Counted from the first letter of the stretch, positions 37,256 through 46,447 are shown. The stretch: 61,462 bases of DNA from Flavobacteriales bacterium (GCA_020628935.1 JAHDEG010000013.1:1-61462); one strand, 5' to 3'. Made by a program: numbers and translations. The notes: generated by a model from the sequence alone, not told the origin.

Positions 37256-37888
37256 ATGTCAGTATTAGTTGGTAAAACAGCTCCGATTTTTTCATCAGAA
37301 GCTGTAGTAAATGGTTTGGAAATCGAAGAAAATTTTTCATTAGAGCAGTATTTGGGTAAGAAGCATGTGCTTTTCTTCTTTTATCCTAAAGATTTTACGT
37401 TTGTTTGTCCTACTGAGCTTCATGCTTTTCAAGATAAGTTAGCTCAATTTGAAGAAAGAGGAGTTGCAGTTGTTGGTTGTTCTACAGATACTCCAGAGTC
37501 ACATTGGGGATGGTTACAAATGGAGAAAAAACAAGGTGGAATTAAAGGAGTTAAGTATCCTTTAGTTGCAGATACAGATAAAACGATAAGTGCAAATTTT
37601 GGCGTATTAGCTGGTGATTATGATATTGATGAGAATGAGCATTTAGTTGCTACAGGCCCAATGATCGCTTACAGAGGATTGTTTTTAATAGATAAGGAAG
37701 GCGTTGTTCAGCACCAAATTGTAAATAATTTTCCTTTAGGGAGAAGTGTAGATGAAGCTTTAAGAATGATTGATGCTTTACAACATTTTGAAAAAAATGG
37801 TGAAGTTTGCCCTGCAAACTGGAGCAAAGGCGAAAAAGCGATGGATGCTACTCATACAGGTGTTGCTGATTACTTAGCTGCTGTTTAA
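37256..37888 (+). CDS. Peroxiredoxin, AhpC/Prx1 type (typical 2-Cys)
   Basis: Reduces hydrogen and organic peroxides through a thiol cycle. The peroxidatic Cys is in DFTFVCPTELHAF (near 51) and the resolving Cys in NGEVCPANWSKG (near 182), so it is a typical 2-Cys enzyme. 210 aa. The reductant (AhpF or thioredoxin) is not encoded here. Together with katG it provides peroxide defence. A strong terminator follows 20 bases after the stop. Confidence 0.94.
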   Translation: MSVLVGKTAPIFSSEAVVNGLEIEENFSLEQYLGKKHVLFFFYPKDFTFVCPTELHAFQDKLAQFEERGVAVVGCSTDTPESHWGWLQMEKKQGGIKGVKYPLVADTDKTISANFGVLAGDYDIDENEHLVATGPMIAYRGLFLIDKEGVVQHQIVNNFPLGRSVDEALRMIDALQHFEKNGEVCPANWSKGEKAMDATHTGVADYLAAV

Positions 37889-37907
37889 TAATACTAAAAT
37901 TTATTTT

Positions 37908-37940
37908 TAAAGCCTCACATTTTTAATGTGGGGCTTTTTA
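37908..37940 (+). terminator. Terminator after the peroxiredoxin gene
   Basis: Stem AAAGCCTCACAT/ATGTGGGGCTTTTT with a short AT loop, T-rich 3' side. It also lies 36 bases past the convergent ftcD stop and may serve both. Confidence 0.85.
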
Positions 37941-37975
37941 GTTTAAAAAAATTATTGTTATAAAAATTGATTAAA

Positions 37976-38995
37976 TCATTGGTTTAAACAATATTCAATT
38001 ATTCTCTTGTCAGGATGAAAAGGTTTAAGATCATTTAATCCAAGTTCTTTGATTGCAGAGTCAATCATTTCTTTTTCACTAAATGTTTTTTTCTTTCTGC
38101 TTTTTTGGAGATAGTAATTCCCCGCCTGAGTTAAAGATTTTAGCGGTATTAAACCTATTAATTCGGAGCCAGTAACTTTAACTCCTTTTTCAATTGCTTT
38201 CTTACGAATTTCTTCAAATACAATATAAATTGGTGTTTCATTAATGTTTGTGAGGTTCATTGAAACTTGAGCGCATCCAAATTCTTTTATGTACCATCCT
38301 ATTGCTTTTACATATTTTAGGCTTCCAGGGATTCTTACAGTTTTATTGTTGATTTTTTGAATTTTTCCGGACTCTCTTACTTCTGCCGAAATTTTGTTTG
38401 CAATTTCAGCTGAAGTTGTATTTAGGTTTATATTGTAGGCAACAAGTAAATTTCTTGCTCCAATTGCAACTGCTCCCGTTTTTTTGGCTACATTAAAATC
38501 TGTAGGACCATAATCTGGTTTCCATTCTGGATCTAAAAGCTTTTCTTTTAATCCTTCATACTCTCCTTTTCTGCAATTTGCTAAACTTTGTCTGTTTGAT
38601 GTTTTGGCTGATTGTTCATAAGCATATACAGGAATGTTTAGTCCATTAGCAACTCGCATCGAAAGGTTATGGGCCAATGCCTTAACTTCTTCCATGCTAA
38701 TGCCAGATATGGGGACAAGGGGACAAACATCGGTAGCACCAAAGCGCGGGTGCTTGCCTTTTTGTTTACTCATATCTATAAGTTCTGCTGCTTTTTTTAT
38801 AATCAAAAAAGCAGCTTCAACTACCTGATTTGGCTCACCGGCAAAAGTTATAACCGTTCTGTTGGTATCTAGGCCTGAGTCGATATGGAGTAGTTTTACT
38901 CCTTGTGTATTTTTTACTTGATTTGCAATTGAATTAATAATAGTTTGGTTTTTGCCTTCACTAATATTTGGTACACATTCAAGTATTTTTTTCAT
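37976..38995 (-). CDS. ftcD: Glutamate formimidoyltransferase
   Basis: Transfers the formimino group of N-formimino-L-glutamate to tetrahydrofolate (histidine degradation, one-carbon supply). Start MKKILECVPNISEGKN, then HIDSGLDTNRTVITFAGEP, the KGKHPRFGATDVCPLVP block (near 80-96) and the C-terminal lobe (NLTNINETPIYIVFEEIRKKA). 339 aa is the bacterial single-function form with a helical tail but without the cyclodeaminase domain. No hut genes are adjacent. Confidence 0.93.
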   Translation of the reverse strand: MKKILECVPNISEGKNQTIINSIANQVKNTQGVKLLHIDSGLDTNRTVITFAGEPNQVVEAAFLIIKKAAELIDMSKQKGKHPRFGATDVCPLVPISGISMEEVKALAHNLSMRVANGLNIPVYAYEQSAKTSNRQSLANCRKGEYEGLKEKLLDPEWKPDYGPTDFNVAKKTGAVAIGARNLLVAYNINLNTTSAEIANKISAEVRESGKIQKINNKTVRIPGSLKYVKAIGWYIKEFGCAQVSMNLTNINETPIYIVFEEIRKKAIEKGVKVTGSELIGLIPLKSLTQAGNYYLQKSRKKKTFSEKEMIDSAIKELGLNDLKPFHPDKRIIEYCLNQ

Positions 38996-39003
38996 GTGAA
39001 ATG

Positions 39004-39534
39004 TTAGCCTATAAGTAAAGTCTCTAAAACTTTTTTAAGCTCTACTAAAAGAACAGTATCTTCTTTTTTAGCATGTATTAAATGATCTCCAATACTTTTA
39101 ATAGAGTTTTCAACTTTTTCGGAATCAATATCTCCTTTAATGTTTTCAATGATTGTTAGGCATTCTAAACAGGTTAAGTATTCAGAGTTTATGGCAAGTT
39201 CTGTAATCTCTTCAATATAATTGTTAGTATTTAATCCGCTTTCCCATAACGAAGCAGTAATAGCTGCTTTGTAACTATCGTCTTTTATTTTCTTAATTTC
39301 TTCGAGTAAAAACGGGATGCTTTTTTCGTCTTTTAGGTTATAAAGGATTTCATAACTACTCTTTGTAATTGAATCATTTCCCTCAAATTGAGCTAATTTT
39401 ACTATTACAGGAATCATATCAGCCGAACCATGTTCTTTAGCTTGTTTTAATCCTTTTAAAATTTCATTTTCATTAGCTGACAGTAATAAAAAAGAGGTTT
39501 CTTGAGTTTTTTTTGATACTTGTTTAACAGCCAT
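39004..39534 (-). CDS. HEAT-repeat-like protein, Bacteroidota hypothetical
   Basis: 176 aa, all-helical. Short helical pairs resembling HEAT repeats are visible (MIPVIVKLAQFEGNDSITKS, SIPFLLEEIKKIKDDSYKAA, SEYLTCLECLTIIENIKGD). No enzyme motif. I set the start at the ATG 39534 (MAVKQVSKKTQ); the frame extends upstream to 39639, but that part overlaps the Smr-protein gene and is not protein-like. It lies 8 bases upstream of ftcD. Function unknown, perhaps a protein-binding scaffold. Confidence 0.7.
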   Translation of the reverse strand: MAVKQVSKKTQETSFLLLSANENEILKGLKQAKEHGSADMIPVIVKLAQFEGNDSITKSSYEILYNLKDEKSIPFLLEEIKKIKDDSYKAAITASLWESGLNTNNYIEEITELAINSEYLTCLECLTIIENIKGDIDSEKVENSIKSIGDHLIHAKKEDTVLLVELKKVLETLLIG

Positions 39535-39589
39535 TATTTTTTCATTAAAGGATTTAATCAAATTTAAAGAAAATGTCTCATACTTATAA

Positions 39590-40108
39590 TTAAAGTAAAA
39601 TGATTTCTGTAGCCCCACCTTGGGAGTAAGGAGCATCATGAAATATTATTTTATCGTATTCCTGTAAAATATTTCTAACCTCTTTTTTAAGAATACCTTC
39701 TCCTTTACCGTGAATAGCAGTTACTTTTTTAAATCGTTTTTCAATGGCTATTTCAAACTGCTTTTTGAAATAATCTAATTGAATGTTCATTTTGTCAAAA
39801 TTATTATAGCCATCAGTTGCGTGAATCTCATGGAAGTGTAAATCAAGTCTCATAACTTGCCCTTTCATTTTTTTATCATAACTAACCTCTTTTTTTTCGT
39901 GATTAGAGGTGTGATTAGTTTCTTTTTTGTAATCTTTTATTAGTGTATCTCCGGTAAGATTAATGTCTTCAGAAAACACGATTTTTTCATGTGGGTAGTC
40001 GTATTCAAAACCATCAATTTCTACAGTTATATTATCTGAATTAACTTTAAGAACAACACCTTGTGCATTTTCATCCAAAATGCTAACTTTAGTACCTGGC
40101 TTAATCAT
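39590..40108 (-). CDS. Smr-domain protein (DUF2027/MutS2 C-terminus-like)
   Basis: 172 aa from the ATG at 40108 (MIKPGTKVSIL). The N-terminal 50 residues are a small KOW/Tudor-like beta barrel (GTKVSILDENAQGVVLKV), and the C-terminal 85 residues are an Smr domain (MRLDLHFHEI, FKKQFEIAIEKRFKKVTAIHGKGEGILKKEV, with the TAIHGKGEG signature). Smr domains bind or cut nucleic acids, including ribosome-associated mRNA. No ATPase part, so not MutS2 itself. Divergent from the Nudix gene with only 19 bases between predicted starts. Confidence 0.87.
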   Translation of the reverse strand: MIKPGTKVSILDENAQGVVLKVNSDNITVEIDGFEYDYPHEKIVFSEDINLTGDTLIKDYKKETNHTSNHEKKEVSYDKKMKGQVMRLDLHFHEIHATDGYNNFDKMNIQLDYFKKQFEIAIEKRFKKVTAIHGKGEGILKKEVRNILQEYDKIIFHDAPYSQGGATEIILL

Positions 40109-40127
40109 TTCTTTAAAATTATTTTTT

Positions 40128-40679
40128 TTGACTAAAAATCCTTGGACCATAATTGATCAAGAATCAGTTTATGAAAATGAATGGATAGAACTTTTGCATC
40201 ATAATGTATTAAATCCATCAGGGGGTAAAGGTATATATGGTAAAGTACATTTCAAAAATTTAGCTATTGGAATTATTCCTTTAGATGAAAATATGAATAC
40301 ATGGATTGTAGGGCAATATAGGTTTCCGTTAAATCGTTATAGTTGGGAAATTCCTGAGGGTGGGGGCTCGTTGGGCACTGAACCCCAAGTTTCAGCAGAG
40401 CGTGAGTTAAAAGAAGAAGTAGGTTTAATTGCTAAACGTTATAAAAAAATATTAACTATGCATTTAAGTAATTCTGTTTCTGATGAATACGGAATTGTTT
40501 ACTTAGCTAGAGATTTGCAACAAGGTATAGCAACACCTGAAGAATCGGAAGATTTAGTTGTTAAAAAAATAACTTTTAGTAAAGTATTTGAAATGGTTAT
40601 GAACGAAGAAATAACTGATAGTTTAAGTGTTGCAGGTATTTTAAAATTAAAATTATTGATAGATAAAGGTGAAATTTAA
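40128..40679 (+). CDS. Nudix hydrolase, ADP-ribose pyrophosphatase-like
   Basis: 183 aa. The Nudix box reads IPEGGGSLGTEPQVSAEREL then KEEVGL (near 78-104). The catalytic REUxEExGU is intact, while the earlier Glu of the box is replaced by Thr, as I recall from other Bacteroidota members. NEWIELLHHNVLNPSGGKG and GQYRFP fit ADP-ribose-type substrates. No ATG exists upstream of the conserved N-terminus; I use TTG at 40128 (TTG ACT AAA AAT CCT TGG). The end overlaps the patatin gene by 11 bases. Confidence 0.85.
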   Translation: MTKNPWTIIDQESVYENEWIELLHHNVLNPSGGKGIYGKVHFKNLAIGIIPLDENMNTWIVGQYRFPLNRYSWEIPEGGGSLGTEPQVSAERELKEEVGLIAKRYKKILTMHLSNSVSDEYGIVYLARDLQQGIATPEESEDLVVKKITFSKVFEMVMNEEITDSLSVAGILKLKLLIDKGEI

Positions 40680-42987
40680 CTACAGCTTTTTACGTGTTTA
40701 TATAATAATTGCAATTTGCTTTTTGGGAGAAAATGCATTGCCTCAAAAAGTAGGGGTTGTATTAAGTGGGGGAGGTGCAGCTGGTGTTTCACATGTTGGA
40801 TTTTTAAAGGTATTAGAGGAAAATAATATTCCGATAGATTATATTACAGGGACCTCAATGGGCTCAGTGGTAGCTGCAATGTATGCTTCTGGCTATACAC
40901 CAGATCAAATGCATGAGATATTAACATCTGATCGTTTTCAACAAATAGCTACAGGTTTTTATCAGGATAAAAATTCATTTTATTTTAAGCAGGATGACCC
41001 TGATGCTTCTTTCTTTAATTTTGACATGTCGGTTAAAGGGGAGGTAAATGGCTTAATACCTACAAACTTTGTTTCACCAGTTGCATTGGACTATTTTATG
41101 CTCAGTTTTTTTAGTCAGGCTGAAGCAGCTGCAAATTACGATTTTGACAGTTTGATGATTCCCTTTAGATGTGTAGCGTCTGATGTATATAATAAAAAAT
41201 CGGTTCTTTTTAGAAAAGGGAATTTAACGGAAGCTACTCGGGCATCTGCTACATATCCATTTTATATAACACCTATTAAGGTTGATGGTAATTTACTTTT
41301 TGATGGAGGGATTTACAATAACTTTCCTTCTGATATTATGTATGAGGATTTTTTTCCTGATATAATAATAGGTAATAATGTTGGCTTTGTGGCTTCGCCA
41401 CCAGAGGACAACGATTTAATATCTCAGTTACAAGCAATGGTTGTTATACCAACCGAGTATACAGCAATTTGTGAAAACGGAGTAGTTGTAAGCCCTGACA
41501 TGAGCGATATTGGTACTTTTGGTTTTACAAAAGTTAAAGAGTCTTATGAAAGAGGTTATAATGCTACTAAAGATACTATTGCTACTATTTTACAGTTGAT
41601 TGAAAGGCGAGTTACGGATGAAGAGATTGCAACTAAAAGAAAAGCTTTTCAAGCCAAATTTAAACCCCTCATTTTTGATGATATTGAAATTACAGGGTTA
41701 AAGAAACAGCAAAAAAAATATGTAGAACGTTCATTAATACCAAGAAAAAAGATAGTTACGTTTGACGTGATGAAGGACAGGTATTTTAAGGTTTTTTCGG
41801 ATGATAAAATAAAATCTATTTATCCTAAAACTAGATATGATGATACCACTGGAGCTTTTGATGTATTGCTTGATATAAGACGTGAAGAGGATTTAAAAAT
41901 TGGTATTGGGGGGGTGTTTGCAAGTAAGCCTGTGACAACGGGTTTGATTACTGCAAAATATAATTTTTTGAGTTTTTTCTCTTCAAGTATTGCTGCAAAA
42001 TATTATTTTGGACGGTTTTATAATTCGTTAACTCTTAAGGGACGCTTTGACATTCCTTCGGTTGTGCCATTTTTTGTTGAGCCTGAGTTTACTAATAATA
42101 AGTATGATTATTTTAGGTCTCAAAATACTTTTTTTACCGAAGATCGCCCATCTTATTTTGTTAGTAGTGAAGTATTTGGTAGGTTAAGTTTTGGTATACC
42201 AATTTCTAATAAGGGAAAAATAAAACTTGGTTGGACATATGGTAAATTGGAAGATGAGTACTATCAAAACCGTTTTTTTTCAAAGGGGGATACCTCTGAT
42301 TTAACCAAAATTTATTTTAATTCTCCGTATATCAAGTATGAGCGTAGTACTTTGGTTGATAAAATGTACCCTAATTCAGGTACCTATACTTTGTTAGAGG
42401 CCTCAGCTGTTAGTGCTGAAGAAAGACATTTACCAGGCTCTACTTCTTTAACAGATACTTATTTTAGTGCTCAGCATGATTGGTTGCAATTGCATTTCTC
42501 TTATTTAAATTATTATAAACGTAAAGGAATGCTAAGGTTAGGTTTTGTTGGAGAGGCTTATTACTCTACTCAGCCACTATATAATAATTACTTTGCTAGT
42601 ATTGCTCGTGCGAGATCTTTTAAGCCAACTACAGAGAGTAACTATTTGTTTTTAGAATCGTTTAGAGCTAATCAATTTTTATCTGCAGGTCAGCAAGTTT
42701 TAATTAACATGACTAAAAATTTAGAGTTAAGGTTGGAAGGGTATGTATTTCAACCTTATAGGCAAATTCTTAGACAAGAAGATAACACTGCTGCTTATGG
42801 TAAGGCTTGGGAAAAGCGATTTATTGTTGGTAGTGCTAATGTAGTTATTAGAACGCCAATCGGTCCTATTGGTATTGGAGGAAATTATTATCATAATTTA
42901 CCTGAGGTTTCAGATGAGAGTAGAACACCTGTAACGTTCTTCTTTCATTTTGGATATGCCTTATTTAATAACAGGGCTTTACATTAA
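40669..42987 (+). CDS. Patatin-like phospholipase with BamA-type C-terminal barrel (PlpD type)
   Basis: 772 aa from a GTG that overlaps the Nudix stop. A weak signal peptide (VYIIIAICFLGENALPQ) is followed by a patatin domain: oxyanion GGGAAGVSHVG (34-44), nucleophile Ser63 in GTSMGS, and catalytic Asp in FDGGIYNNFP (near 213). A POTRA-like linker (IFDDIEITGLKKQQKKYVERS, near 335-355) leads to a surface-antigen barrel ending in a terminal aromatic strand (PVTFFFHFGYALFNNRALH). This is the layout of type Vd autotransporter lipases, often not cleaved in Bacteroidota. Lipid substrate unknown. Confidence 0.9.
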   Translation: MKFNYSFLRVYIIIAICFLGENALPQKVGVVLSGGGAAGVSHVGFLKVLEENNIPIDYITGTSMGSVVAAMYASGYTPDQMHEILTSDRFQQIATGFYQDKNSFYFKQDDPDASFFNFDMSVKGEVNGLIPTNFVSPVALDYFMLSFFSQAEAAANYDFDSLMIPFRCVASDVYNKKSVLFRKGNLTEATRASATYPFYITPIKVDGNLLFDGGIYNNFPSDIMYEDFFPDIIIGNNVGFVASPPEDNDLISQLQAMVVIPTEYTAICENGVVVSPDMSDIGTFGFTKVKESYERGYNATKDTIATILQLIERRVTDEEIATKRKAFQAKFKPLIFDDIEITGLKKQQKKYVERSLIPRKKIVTFDVMKDRYFKVFSDDKIKSIYPKTRYDDTTGAFDVLLDIRREEDLKIGIGGVFASKPVTTGLITAKYNFLSFFSSSIAAKYYFGRFYNSLTLKGRFDIPSVVPFFVEPEFTNNKYDYFRSQNTFFTEDRPSYFVSSEVFGRLSFGIPISNKGKIKLGWTYGKLEDEYYQNRFFSKGDTSDLTKIYFNSPYIKYERSTLVDKMYPNSGTYTLLEASAVSAEERHLPGSTSLTDTYFSAQHDWLQLHFSYLNYYKRKGMLRLGFVGEAYYSTQPLYNNYFASIARARSFKPTTESNYLFLESFRANQFLSAGQQVLINMTKNLELRLEGYVFQPYRQILRQEDNTAAYGKAWEKRFIVGSANVVIRTPIGPIGIGGNYYHNLPEVSDESRTPVTFFFHFGYALFNNRALH

Positions 42988-43000
42988 TAGTAATTTTTTG

Positions 43001-43086
43001 CGAGAAGGATAGTAGTGAAAAGCCCGGAACAAGCCTGCGCGTGAGGACTTGTAACGTATAGCCTGGCCCATTTTAGGGCTCGCCCA
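43001..43086. repeat. Interspersed intergenic repeat, copy B
   Basis: Starts GGATAGTAGTGAAAAGCCCG, continues TGAGGACTTGTAACGTATAG and ends CCTGGCCC-ATTTTA-GGGCTCGCCC, where GCCC/GGGC can pair. It shares end motifs with copy A at 4781-4864. It lies between the patatin gene and rnpB. Confidence 0.6.
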
Positions 43087-43122
43087 ACTTCAATAATAAT
43101 CTGTTTGATTTGTTATTTTACA

Positions 43123-43130
43123 TATCTTTG
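43123..43130 (+). promoter_or_regulatory. -7 box of rnpB
   Basis: TATCTTTG, an exact TAnnTTTG match just before the RNase P RNA. Two TTTG motifs lie 10 and 15 bases upstream, closer than the usual spacing. Confidence 0.5.
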
Positions 43131-43468
43131 TAAAAGCTGTTTTGTCGCTCCAATTATTGGAGAGGAAAGTCCGGACAACATAGAGCGCCATACCTCATAG
43201 ATAGTGAGGGGAGAGATGAAGAGATTTGTTTTTGACAGAAAGTGCCACAGAAAATAAACCGCCATGTTTAAGCATGGTAAGGGTGAAAATGTGAGGTAAG
43301 AGCTCACAACGTATTAAAGTAATTTGGTATGGAGGTAAACCTTATGGGTTGCAAGATCAAATATACCCTAGTTAGCAGTTGCTCGCTGCGATAACTTAGG
43401 TTTGCTAGGGAGGGTAGATTGCATTAGATAAATGACAAAACTAGACAGAATCCGGCTTATAGGCTTAG
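43131..43468 (+). ncRNA. rnpB: RNase P RNA, type A
   Basis: Catalytic RNA that matures tRNA 5' ends. Conserved blocks in order: GAGGAAAGTCCGGACA (CR-I), ACAGAAAGTGCCACAGAAA, GGTAAGGGTGAAA, GGTAAGAGCTCAC, GGTAAACC, AGATAAATGAC and ACAGAATCCGGCTTAT (CR-V). GTTTTGTC near the 5' end pairs with GACAAAAC near the 3' end (P2), and AAGC with GCTT (P1). About 338 nt. The ends are approximate by a few bases. Confidence 0.96.
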
Positions 43469-43497
43469 CCCGCTATGATTAATAGCGGGTTTTTTTG
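43468..43497 (+). terminator. Rho-independent terminator of rnpB
   Basis: Stem CCCGCTAT/ATAGCGGG with a GATTA loop, then seven T residues. Confidence 0.92.
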
Positions 43498-43683
43498 TGG
43501 TTTATTTTCTCTAATTGTAGACTGTTTTACACACTTTTTAGCTGATGTTTTTATTAACTATTTGATAATTAGAAAGATCTGTTTTTGAGCTAGACGGCAT
43601 AGTATTGGTTACTTAGACAATAAATTTAATTACTCGGCTCTTTAGTTAGGAATTAGAGCTGTATAACAACTTAAACTAATATT

Positions 43684-44088
43684 ATGAAAATTCAACCTTA
43701 TATCACATTTGATGGAAATTGTCAGCAGGCACTTAACTTTTACCAAGATGTTTTTGGTGGAAAAATTGTTAATAGAGAAACTTATGCTAATAAAGACATT
43801 GATGTACCCGAACACTATAGAGATAAACTGCAGCACGCAGAGTTAAAAAGTAATTCATTTAATTTAATGGGTTATGATGCTGCGCCTGATACGCCAGTGA
43901 CCAACGGTACTACTGTTAGCATGTCAGTTAACGTAAATGATAAGTCTGAGGCGGATAAAGTTTTTGATAAGTTAAGTTCAAAAGGTAAGATTCACTCTCC
44001 AATGCAAAAAAGTTCATGGGGTGAATACTATGGTAGATGCTCTGACGAGTACGGGGTTACTTGGATGATAAATTGCTCAAATAATTAA
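43684..44088 (+). CDS. VOC-family (PhnB/glyoxalase-like) protein
   Basis: 134 aa, two beta-alpha-beta-beta-beta modules. Start KIQPYITFDGNCQQALNFYQ (family signature, residues 2-21), middle LQHAELKSNSFNLMGYD, end EYYGRCSDEYGVTWMINCS, as in the PhnB/YjdN group (3-demethylubiquinone methyltransferase-like, in name only). Metal ligands are incomplete in many members and activity is unknown. Stands alone with a terminator after it. Confidence 0.9.
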   Translation: MKIQPYITFDGNCQQALNFYQDVFGGKIVNRETYANKDIDVPEHYRDKLQHAELKSNSFNLMGYDAAPDTPVTNGTTVSMSVNVNDKSEADKVFDKLSSKGKIHSPMQKSSWGEYYGRCSDEYGVTWMINCSNN

Positions 44089-44100
44089 AAATGAAATTTC

Positions 44101-44130
44101 CCGAGAGGTTTTTAAACCTCTCGGATTTTC
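44101..44130 (+). terminator. Rho-independent terminator after the VOC gene
   Basis: Stem CCGAGAGGTTT/AAACCTCTCGG followed by ATTTTC. The stem is long and the T tract short. Confidence 0.75.
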
Positions 44131-44229
44131 TTAAATATAATTACTATGAAAATTGATACACACGATCTGAAAACAAAACTCGAATACGTATTTTATATGT
44201 TGCAAAAGGCAGTTCTTTACTAGCAAGTT

Positions 44230-45630
44230 TTAATTTAACCTGACAACCAAAACTTTCTTTTTGTTAAGTCTTACATTCAGCCATTGCTGAAGTGTTTCGG
44301 TTGACTTAAATTTTTTGTTAACTAACACAGTAAAAGTGGTGTCTAACAATCCTGAGTCGTTTTTAGTAATCATATTAGACATTGACACATTACCAATTTT
44401 GGGGTAATTTATTTTAATCTCGTCTATTACTTGCGCATAAGGAATTTCATCTTCTTTTTTTAGGAGTGCCTCTTTTTGGAATTTCTCAATTATTTGGTTT
44501 TTTTCTTTTAAAAGTTCAATGTTACGCTCATAACTATTTTGAAAAAATTTGCTTTCGAGATTACTTATTTTACCCAATAATTCTTTAGAGTTATCTCTAC
44601 TTTCATGAAAAACCAGTGCGGTTTTCTTAACCCAAAATGAGTTGTTTAGACCATATTTGGCTAAGCTCATGTTCAAATTTTCTTTTATTTTATTGTCAAT
44701 TCCATCTCCCATTAAGTAAAGATTAATTGTAGATAGTGTATCGGAGTAATTAAGTTCATGCTTAATTAGTACTGAACCTTCCATTCTCATGTTTTCTGAC
44801 AAAAACAGCTCTGCTTTATTTTTGAAGTATGACTCTCTAAGTACGCCTACAAACAGTATTCCGCTCGGAATAATAACTAGCAAAACAAAAATAAAAATCC
44901 AGCTTTTAACTCTACGCTCTCTTTTGGGGTCAACAAACTCTTTTAAAGGGAATTTGAAGTATTTGATAAATAAATAGGTGGAAAGGCATATGAAAATTGA
45001 GTTCAACAAAAACAAGTACATTGCTCCAAAGAAAAACTGAAAGTTTCCTTCAGCCAGTCCAAACCCGGCTGTGCACAATGGTGGCATTAGTGCCGTAGCA
45101 ATTGCTACACCAGGTATAGCATTACTTTTTTCTTTTCGAGATGCTGCAATAATACCTGCTGTACCACCGAATATTGCAATTAACACATCTAAACTTGTAG
45201 GCTGTGTTCGTGCAAGTATTTCTGATTGAATACCAAATGAAGGAAAAATTAGAAAGTACAGAGTAGAACTAAGTAAACTTACAACTACCATCACGGCAAA
45301 GTTTTTAAGCGATTTTACAAGCACTTGAAAATCGTTTATCCCAACAGACAATCCGATGCCTAGTATTGGACCCATTAATGGAGAAATAAGCATGGCTCCA
45401 ATCACTACTGCTGTAGAGTTGGTGTTAAGGCCTATTGAGGCTATGAATATAGAACATACTAAAATCCAAACGCTGTAGCCTTTAAATTCTATATCTGTTT
45501 TGATGTTTTTTATGGTTCCATACACATCTACACCGTCTTTTATGGTTAGAAATTCATAAAAGAAGTCTTTTAGGGATTGACCTGCAGATTTTTTTTCTGT
45601 GGGGATGCTTTCTTCTGATTGATTACTCAT
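44230..45630 (-). CDS. DUF389 (TIGR00341-type) membrane protein
   Basis: 466 aa from the ATG at 45630. The conserved membrane block begins GYSVWILVCSIFIASIGLNT and continues STAVVIGAMLISPLMGPILG (near 73-92). There are about six helices to residue 260, then a soluble C-terminal region with a coiled coil (SKFFQNSYERNIELLKEKN) and an OB-like end. The function of the family is not established; a transport role has been proposed. Monocistronic. Confidence 0.9.
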   Translation of the reverse strand: MSNQSEESIPTEKKSAGQSLKDFFYEFLTIKDGVDVYGTIKNIKTDIEFKGYSVWILVCSIFIASIGLNTNSTAVVIGAMLISPLMGPILGIGLSVGINDFQVLVKSLKNFAVMVVVSLLSSTLYFLIFPSFGIQSEILARTQPTSLDVLIAIFGGTAGIIAASRKEKSNAIPGVAIATALMPPLCTAGFGLAEGNFQFFFGAMYLFLLNSIFICLSTYLFIKYFKFPLKEFVDPKRERRVKSWIFIFVLLVIIPSGILFVGVLRESYFKNKAELFLSENMRMEGSVLIKHELNYSDTLSTINLYLMGDGIDNKIKENLNMSLAKYGLNNSFWVKKTALVFHESRDNSKELLGKISNLESKFFQNSYERNIELLKEKNQIIEKFQKEALLKKEDEIPYAQVIDEIKINYPKIGNVSMSNMITKNDSGLLDTTFTVLVNKKFKSTETLQQWLNVRLNKKKVLVVRLN

Positions 45631-45688
45631 GGTAGCCAAATGTAATTTTTTTTATGAAAACAGACTGCACTCTGCTAATTATGAGTGT

Positions 45689-46447
45689 TTATGAGCGCCT
45701 TGTGGAATTACTGAACAAATCATTATTATTTAGCATATATTCTAATATTGGTTGGCATTTATTTTTGCATGCAGGATAGAATTCTTTGTGGTTTCTTTCT
45801 TTGTTTTTTGGAGGATTACCCCACCAGAACTCTGCTATGGCTATTGGTTTTAATTTATTTTTAAATGCATATTGAAGCAGTTTTGGTGCAGCACATTCTC
45901 CTGCTGCTGATGGAGGATATTTTTGAGCATGTTTTTCAAAAATTTGTAACGCATTTTTACTTTTTCCACCCTTGTTTAAGAAGATATAGTTTTCAAATAA
46001 TTTATTTTGAAGCGCAATTGATTTTTGCTTTCGGATTTCTTTTAGTTCGTTTATTTTTGGTAATGTATTAGGTTCATTAATACGATTACTTATCTCTGTT
46101 AGCTCGCTCATTCCTTTATTAATAAAAAAATCGTCTATTGAATCATTAAATATGGATGGTACGAATGTGAAATGGGTGTTTTTTAGAGGAACGTTGCCTG
46201 AAACGGCACCTAAATAATTGAGTTTATTATCTTTATTTAAGACAACCAATACCCCAAACATTTTTCCTTTTTTAATACTAAAATCGTATTCACTTTTTTT
46301 GATGTTTACAAGAATGTTTTCTTGAAACTCTGTCGCAGCAATTTTTGCAATTTCAGGTACTACAGAGCAAAAAGGGTTGTTTAATTTTTGTGTAATAAAG
46401 ACTTTATTTAAGTCGCTTTTAAAGTTTAAAATACATTTTTGGTTCAT
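45689..46447 (-). CDS. Stand-alone N-terminal domain of long RluA-type pseudouridine synthases
   Basis: 252 aa, no catalytic pseudouridine synthase domain. The sequence matches, from memory, the N-terminal half of the 540-560-aa RluA-family proteins of Bacteroidota and Vibrio: GKMFGVLVVLNKD, NTHFTFVPSIFND, AAGECAAPKLLQYAF (near 184-198), PIAIAEFWWGNPP (near 204-216) and FYPACKNKCQPILEYML (near 222-238). In those proteins the RluA domain follows here; in this gene a stop comes 14 residues later. It lies 4 bases after truA on the same strand. Either a natural single-domain form or a C-terminally truncated remnant. Confidence 0.75.
   Translation of the reverse strand: MNQKCILNFKSDLNKVFITQKLNNPFCSVVPEIAKIAATEFQENILVNIKKSEYDFSIKKGKMFGVLVVLNKDNKLNYLGAVSGNVPLKNTHFTFVPSIFNDSIDDFFINKGMSELTEISNRINEPNTLPKINELKEIRKQKSIALQNKLFENYIFLNKGGKSKNALQIFEKHAQKYPPSAAGECAAPKLLQYAFKNKLKPIAIAEFWWGNPPKNKERNHKEFYPACKNKCQPILEYMLNNNDLFSNSTRRS

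Noticed and set aside
44146-44223. 25-codon ORF (MKIDTHDLKTKLEYVFYMLQ then KAVLY) after the VOC gene terminator
   Set aside because: Could be a remnant of a longer helical protein, but nothing supports expression and no homologue is recognised.
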